DNA of 33,052 nt, from positions 1 to 33,052 of the IMG/VR virus record IMGVR_UViG_3300032322_000290. One strand, 5' to 3'. Within the stretch, counting starts at the first letter, position 1, and the number at the start of each line of letters is the position of its first letter. Positions 29,584-33,052 of this stretch are shown one piece after another. This DNA comes from a virus. Position numbers and translations under genes: made by a program. The notes under the pieces were generated by a model. The model saw only the letters and a list, made by a program, of their open reading frames with translations. It had not been told where the DNA came from and made no database searches.

Positions 29584-31187
29584 TGCCAGTAATACAACCT
29601 ATTACAAGTTCTTCTGGTTCTTTTCCTTTTGTTCCAAATACAAGAACTCTAACTATAAATGGAGTTGCTTATGATTTAAGTGCTGACAGAAGTTGGACAA
29701 TTAGTACAAGTGGAACAGGAACAGTTACAAGTGTTGCCTTATCTGCTACTATGCCCACTGGTTTAGTAGCTAGTATAAGCGGCTCACCTATTACCTCAAA
29801 TGGTACACTAGGTTTAACAATAACCATGCAGAGTGGTTATTCTATTCCTACAAATACCAAACAAAGTAATTGGGATAGTGCGTATGCATTTACTAATGCG
29901 TTTCCGACAGGTACTGCTCAACAATTACTTAGGTATAATACTTTAGGAACTGCATTGGAGTTTTTTACTCCTAATTTTATAGTATCAACTGATATTATCG
30001 CTACTACTCCTCTTGTTTGGAATAGCGGAACAAAAACAATGTCTATTCCACAAGCCAATAATACTACTAACGGATTTTTATCTTCGGCAGATTGGCTTAC
30101 GTTCTCATCAAAGCAACCAGCAATAACTTTAACTACCACTGGTAGTAGTGGAGCAAGTACCTTTAATAATATTACTGGTGCATTAAACATCCCACAATAT
30201 ACGTTAATTGGTTTGGGGGGGTTTGCAAATCCAATGACCACTGCTGGAGATATAATGATAGCACGAAGCACTGGGGAGCCTGAACGATTCGCTGGGAATA
30301 ACACAACGACAAGGAAATATTTTTCACAAATAGGTGATGGCACATCTGTTATCTCTACATCTTGGGAAACAATAGCAGGAACTATTGGTGGTAGTGGTAC
30401 AACTAATTATGTTCCTGTATTTACCTCGTCAAATGCTATCGGCAATAGCATCATTACTTCAACATCCAGTATAATAAGTATTGGTCAAGGAGGAACTGGT
30501 ATAGAATATGCAATCCAAATAGGTACAAATAGAGGTGGCAATGGATATGCTTACATAGACTTAATCGGAGATGAAACTTACACCGATTTTGGATTAAGGG
30601 TAATTAGGAATAATACTGGTGCAAATACAACGTCTCTTATAGAGCATAGAGGCACTGGTGACTTTTTACTAAAAACAACTGATTCTGCACAGTTTAAAGT
30701 ACAAACAGCATCAACTGATAAGTTAGCAATTTATGCTAATGGGCAGTTAAGATTAAATGCATACACTTCCACAACAAGTTTTAGTGGCGTTGCGATAGGT
30801 TTACTTGCCTATGACGGCTTTGGTCAAGTCATAACACAACCTAACCTACCGCAGAGTGGTAATTATACCCCTACCTTGTATGCTGGTACTAACATTAGTG
30901 CGACAACTGCATATAACTGCCAATACATAAGAATAGGCAATGTTGTGTCGGTAAGTGGTAGATTAGAGGCAAATGGTACGACTGCTGGAGTAACGTCATC
31001 AGTAGATGTTGAGTTGCCATATAATACAACTTTTACAAGTGCAGACCAATGTAATGGTGTGTTAACGGCACAAGACAATATTTGTGGTATTATCTATGGT
31101 GGTTCAACGAGAGCAACTTTAGTATTTACACCAGCAAATACGGGGTCGTTTAATTATTTCTTTACACTTCATTTTCAAATAATATAA
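29583..31187 (+). CDS. Second tail fibre / receptor-binding protein, 534 aa
   Basis: The opening TRTLTINGVAYDLSADRSWTI and the linker VTSVALSATMPTG are standard elements of Bacteroidota phage fibres; GFLSSADWLTFSSKQ is shared with the first fibre (ALNSADWTTFNNKQ). The last 110 residues (SGNYTPTLYAGTNISATTAYN, YIRIGNVVSVSGRLEA, FNYFFTLHFQI) look like a separate beta-sandwich head, the usual place for receptor binding. No enzymatic or chaperone motif is visible. It is the last gene before the -7-like element at 31189. Confidence 0.75.
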   Translation: MPVIQPITSSSGSFPFVPNTRTLTINGVAYDLSADRSWTISTSGTGTVTSVALSATMPTGLVASISGSPITSNGTLGLTITMQSGYSIPTNTKQSNWDSAYAFTNAFPTGTAQQLLRYNTLGTALEFFTPNFIVSTDIIATTPLVWNSGTKTMSIPQANNTTNGFLSSADWLTFSSKQPAITLTTTGSSGASTFNNITGALNIPQYTLIGLGGFANPMTTAGDIMIARSTGEPERFAGNNTTTRKYFSQIGDGTSVISTSWETIAGTIGGSGTTNYVPVFTSSNAIGNSIITSTSSIISIGQGGTGIEYAIQIGTNRGGNGYAYIDLIGDETYTDFGLRVIRNNTGANTTSLIEHRGTGDFLLKTTDSAQFKVQTASTDKLAIYANGQLRLNAYTSTTSFSGVAIGLLAYDGFGQVITQPNLPQSGNYTPTLYAGTNISATTAYNCQYIRIGNVVSVSGRLEANGTTAGVTSSVDVELPYNTTFTSADQCNGVLTAQDNICGIIYGGSTRATLVFTPANTGSFNYFFTLHFQII

Positions 31188-31188
31188 T

Positions 31189-31196
31189 TATATTTG
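31189..31196 (+). promoter_or_regulatory. Candidate -7 element TATATTTG
   Basis: TATATTTG matches TAnnTTTG and is identical to the elements at 689 and 31879. It lies 14 nt before ATG 31211. No TTG is present about 20 bp upstream, so promoter strength is doubtful; it could serve the spanin gene pair. Confidence 0.4.
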
Positions 31197-31210
31197 CTAA
31201 AACTTAAGTT

Positions 31211-31345
31211 ATGGATACTATAACAACTTTGAAGGCGAAAGCCTATGATTTATTAGCTAATTTGGAATACATTCAAAAACAACTGCAAGAGGTTAACCAA
31301 CAGATTGCAGAAGAAATGAAAAAGAATGAGGATTCTTCTAATTAG
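31211..31345 (+). CDS. Small coiled-coil protein, 44 aa
   Basis: ATG 31211 gives 44 residues with a continuous helix: TTLKAKAYDLLANLEYIQKQ, then LQEVNQQIAEEMKK, with heptad hydrophobic spacing. Very similar short coiled-coil proteins sit near lysis or tail genes in other Bacteroidota phages. It overlaps the spanin gene by 20 nt. Confidence 0.75.
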   Translation: MDTITTLKAKAYDLLANLEYIQKQLQEVNQQIAEEMKKNEDSSN

Positions 31346-31817
31346 TATTTTATTTTTTAGTTGTGTTTCTGAAAAGAAGCTAGTTAAATTTTGTGCAGAG
31401 AAGTATCCATGCGATACTACTATTGTCAGGGTTGATACTAGCTTTTTTTCGGATACGCAGTATATCAAGACTGAAACAATAGATACATTTATTGTAACGC
31501 AAAATAAGACGATTCTAGAGGTTAAATATGTAGAATCAACTGCTAAGCTACAAATAGCAGAAAAGGGTCATAAAAAGGCTCTAAATGAGTTATACGATAA
31601 CAACATGGCTATTATCCTAGAGTTAAATAGAACTATGGATAAAATGGCTAGAGATACTGCTAAACTATCAGATAAGTTAAAGAAACTAGAAAAGGAAAAG
31701 ATAGAGTTAAAAACAAAGTTAAAGAGTGCGAATAACTTTAAATGGTCAGTAATTACAATAGGTTTACTTTTGTTACTCATTGTGTTTTATAAGTGGTTTA
31801 AGCCCCGACTTTTCTAA
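31326..31817 (+). CDS. Single-gene spanin (u-spanin): outer-membrane lipoprotein with C-terminal inner-membrane helix
   Basis: Residues 1-13 (MRILLISILFFSC) form a short lipoprotein signal with the lipidated Cys at 13, placing the mature N-terminus in the outer membrane. Residues about 140-156 (WSVITIGLLLLLIVFY) are a membrane helix with a basic end (KWFKPRLF). Between them is a coiled coil, e.g. ARDTAKLSDKLKKLEKEKIE. This two-anchor design is the definition of a u-spanin (as in phage T1 gp11), which fuses inner and outer membranes after endolysin action. It is 163 aa and overlaps the coiled-coil gene by 20 nt. Confidence 0.8.
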   Translation: MRILLISILFFSCVSEKKLVKFCAEKYPCDTTIVRVDTSFFSDTQYIKTETIDTFIVTQNKTILEVKYVESTAKLQIAEKGHKKALNELYDNNMAIILELNRTMDKMARDTAKLSDKLKKLEKEKIELKTKLKSANNFKWSVITIGLLLLLIVFYKWFKPRLF

Positions 31818-31832
31818 GTTAGGGCTTTTTTT
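31800..31832 (+). terminator. Intrinsic terminator after the spanin gene
   Basis: AAGCCC (31800-31805) pairs with GGGCTT (31822-31827), with an inner ACTT/AAGT stem (31808-31811 and 31816-31819), followed by T7 (31826-31832). The spanin stop codon lies in the loop region. It separates the late region from the early promoter. Confidence 0.85.
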
Positions 31833-31859
31833 CTGAAAAATATTTAGGGTAAATTGTGC

Positions 31860-31886
31860 TTTGTATTATATTTAGGTTTATATTTG
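31860..31886 (+). promoter_or_regulatory. Early promoter before the recombination gene
   Basis: TATATTTG at 31879-31886 matches the Bacteroidota -7 element. TTTG at 31860-31863 is 15 bp upstream (a TTG at 31854 is 22 bp upstream), so the -33 spacing is slightly off in either case. It lies directly after a terminator and 20 nt before ATG 31907, and probably starts the early transcript that runs across the contig junction to at least 688. Confidence 0.65.
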
Positions 31887-31906
31887 TATAAATAAACCAC
31901 AAAGTT

Positions 31907-32497
31907 ATGAACACAATCAAAATCAAAGGCAAGGACTATGTCACAGTCAACGAACGCCTAAAGCATCTAGCAGAGAATTATCAGTATTCAATAAAGACAG
32001 ATTACCAGTATTTTCCAGAAAGAAAAATGTGGGTAGTTAAAGCTACCTTAATGATTATCAAATCTGGAGCAAAGTTCATCTACACAGGTCTAGCACAAGA
32101 GATAGAATCCAACAATTACAAAGAGGTTAACCATACTTCAGCATTAGAAAACGCAGAAACATCCGCAGTAGGTAGAGCATGTGCTATGGCTGGAATAGGA
32201 ATAGACGGAGGGATTGCATCTGCAGAAGAAGTTAACAAGGCTATTAACCGAGTAGACGAAGTAGGAGAAGAAGCTAGGCTTAAACTTTTATCTATGTTGG
32301 AAAACACAACCTACGAGGAAAGACAAAAAGAAATCTTAGCTTTAAGGATAGAGGATATTAAAACGGCTGAAGAGTTTGACAAAGCCTATCAGAATTTAGA
32401 AATGAATCAAATACAAGACAAGGACAGAATTGCAATGGGTTTAAATTACAATCAGTCAGACATAAAAAAAGCACTCAATGTTGGAAAAACTAAATGA
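31907..32497 (+). CDS. Putative ssDNA annealing/binding recombination protein
   Basis: The 196-residue protein has KATLMIIKSGAKFIYTGLAQE followed by SALENAETSAVGRACAMAGIG (about 78-98) and GGIASAEEVNKAI. The ETSAVGRAxAxxGIG...SAEEV pattern occurs in phage proteins placed with recombinases and SSBs that are thought to bind or anneal single strands (ERF/Rad52-like). The last third is charged and helical. It is the first gene of the early transcript, followed by two hypotheticals and the SSB-like protein. Function is inferred. Confidence 0.55.
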   Translation: MNTIKIKGKDYVTVNERLKHLAENYQYSIKTDYQYFPERKMWVVKATLMIIKSGAKFIYTGLAQEIESNNYKEVNHTSALENAETSAVGRACAMAGIGIDGGIASAEEVNKAINRVDEVGEEARLKLLSMLENTTYEERQKEILALRIEDIKTAEEFDKAYQNLEMNQIQDKDRIAMGLNYNQSDIKKALNVGKTK

Positions 32498-32843
32498 CCA
32501 CTACACAAGAATGGTAGCTTTCCTAGAGAAACCTATGGGTAGCGAATACGAGCCATTACTAGACCGATTAGATAAGCTAGGAGTATTAATTGCCAAAGCA
32601 GGGCAATACCAAGTAGAATGTCAGTATAAAATAGATGAGGTTATAGATATTGAATGTCAAGTTAACCTAGAACTATTAGATAAATATTCAGCATCTACTT
32701 TTAATATGATGGTTAAAGCTAAAGCTAAAGACTGGACTAGATTAAAGACTGGCTTTGAAAAATGTTACTCTAGTGGAGTACATCAAATGGAAGCTATAAG
32801 AACAATAATAAGTTTTGAAAAAGCTAAACTTTCTCTTTTATGA
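32478..32843 (+). CDS. Hypothetical protein, 121 aa
   Basis: This helical, charged protein starts MLEKLNDHYTRMVAFLEKPM and has EPLLDRLDKLGVLIAKAGQYQ then ALKS-free helical stretches to the end (HQMEAIRTIISFEKAKLSLL). No catalytic or zinc motif is visible. It overlaps the annealing-type gene by 20 nt and the next by 4 nt (ATGA), so it is made with the recombination proteins; an accessory role there is a guess. Confidence 0.65.
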   Translation: MLEKLNDHYTRMVAFLEKPMGSEYEPLLDRLDKLGVLIAKAGQYQVECQYKIDEVIDIECQVNLELLDKYSASTFNMMVKAKAKDWTRLKTGFEKCYSSGVHQMEAIRTIISFEKAKLSLL

Positions 32844-33031
32844 ATACTTTCCAAAAAATTCCACATGCAGATAGACAACTTATCATGGCAAAGATTTTCC
32901 ATCACGCATGGTATGACGATACTAGAGCTAGATTTTTGCTAGAGATTTTAAACGATTGGGAGAAGAACCCATGTAAAGAAGTTAAATTTTTAAATGAAAT
33001 AAACAATGGACAAGAAACCGAATTACGCTAA
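32840..33031 (+). CDS. Hypothetical protein, 63 aa (complete copy)
   Basis: ATG 32840 overlaps the upstream stop (ATGA). The product is a small helical protein with His/Asp/Trp in IFHHAWYDDTRARFLLEIL (about 19-37) and an acidic, basic tail. Its 3' part is repeated at 1-102 because the circular genome was opened inside it. It overlaps the SSB-like gene (33006, equal to 77). No family recognised. Confidence 0.7.
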   Translation: MNTFQKIPHADRQLIMAKIFHHAWYDDTRARFLLEILNDWEKNPCKEVKFLNEINNGQETELR

Positions 33032-33052
33032 AGGAATCTTTTTGACTAAGAG
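32930..33052. repeat. Terminal direct repeat, right copy
   Basis: Exact copy of bases 1-123. It shows the contig closes on itself. Confidence 0.95.
33006..33052 (+). CDS. 5' part of the SSB-like gene (full copy at 77-295)
   Basis: ATG 33006 corresponds to ATG 77 after subtracting the 32,929-bp unit. The frame runs off the end of the window; the same gene is complete at the left end. Confidence 0.9.
   Translation, partial: MDKKPNYAKGIFLTK

Noticed and set aside
29918-30343. 141-aa open frame on the minus strand over the second fibre gene
   Set aside because: Low-complexity hydrophobic shadow of a Ser/Thr/Gly-rich fibre; no support for any minus-strand gene in the genome.
25671-31187. Diversity-generating retroelement acting on the fibres
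   Set aside because: No reverse transcriptase gene and no template/variable repeat pair was seen; the fibre repeats differ mainly at synonymous sites rather than by A-targeted changes.
1-33052. CRISPR array, tRNA genes, integrase or attachment site
   Set aside because: No regularly spaced repeats, cloverleaf sequence or recombinase motif was noticed on either strand. A tRNA scan was not possible, so short or odd tRNAs could be missed.

Overview
This window is the complete, circularly closed genome of a small tailed phage. Bases 1-123 recur exactly at 32930-33052, so the unit genome is 32,929 bp and the contig ends are one site read twice. Every supported gene lies on the + strand, tightly packed, with many ATGA or TAATG stop/start overlaps. 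The DNA is AT-rich. Promoter-like sites carry the Bacteroidota -7 element TAnnTTTG, and starts are mostly preceded by A-rich AAACACA-type leaders instead of Shine-Dalgarno sites. Together with the protein families this points to a siphophage of a Bacteroidota host, with non-contractile tail inferred from a tape measure and no sheath gene. The host genus cannot be read from the sequence. I see no integrase, DNA polymerase, helicase, primase, reverse transcriptase, tRNA or CRISPR array.

Layout. (i) 31860 through the junction to about 4354: an early, replication and recombination region. It encodes a putative single-strand annealing or ssDNA-binding protein, a small protein with an SSB-like DLPF tip, a protein made only of a DnaA domain-IV fold, a YdaU/DUF1376-like replication protein behind a structured leader, several hypotheticals, a VRR-NUC nuclease and a sigma-like HTH protein. 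(ii) 4351-9502: a glycosyltransferase, a small domain protein, a holin / small membrane protein / endolysin cassette, a DnaQ-like exonuclease with zinc ribbon, a HExxH protein, an HNH nuclease, an LpxA-like acyltransferase and a second glycosyltransferase. (iii) 9486-11010: terminase subunits. (iv) 11011-12630: a control region (palindrome, direct repeats, promoter) driving small proteins and an XRE regulator, closed by a terminator. (v) 12631-19148: tail genes, including a tail-assembly-chaperone-like gene with a probable -1 programmed frameshift and the tape measure. (vi) 19184-25324: head protease, scaffold, major capsid protein, tail tube, portal, adaptor and tail terminator. (vii) 25321-31187: two large fibres and small companions. 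(viii) 31211-31817: a coiled-coil protein and a single-gene spanin, then a terminator and the early promoter.

The points most worth following are the LpxA-like acyltransferase (all four active-site-region histidines aligned by eye) with two glycosyltransferases around the lysis and packaging genes; the T9 frameshift site in the chaperone gene; the u-spanin remote from the lysis cassette; the structured RNA leader before the replication gene; a large terminase gene without an ATG start; and the 17-bp palindrome control region after the terminase. All family calls were made by reading the translations; no database search was run.
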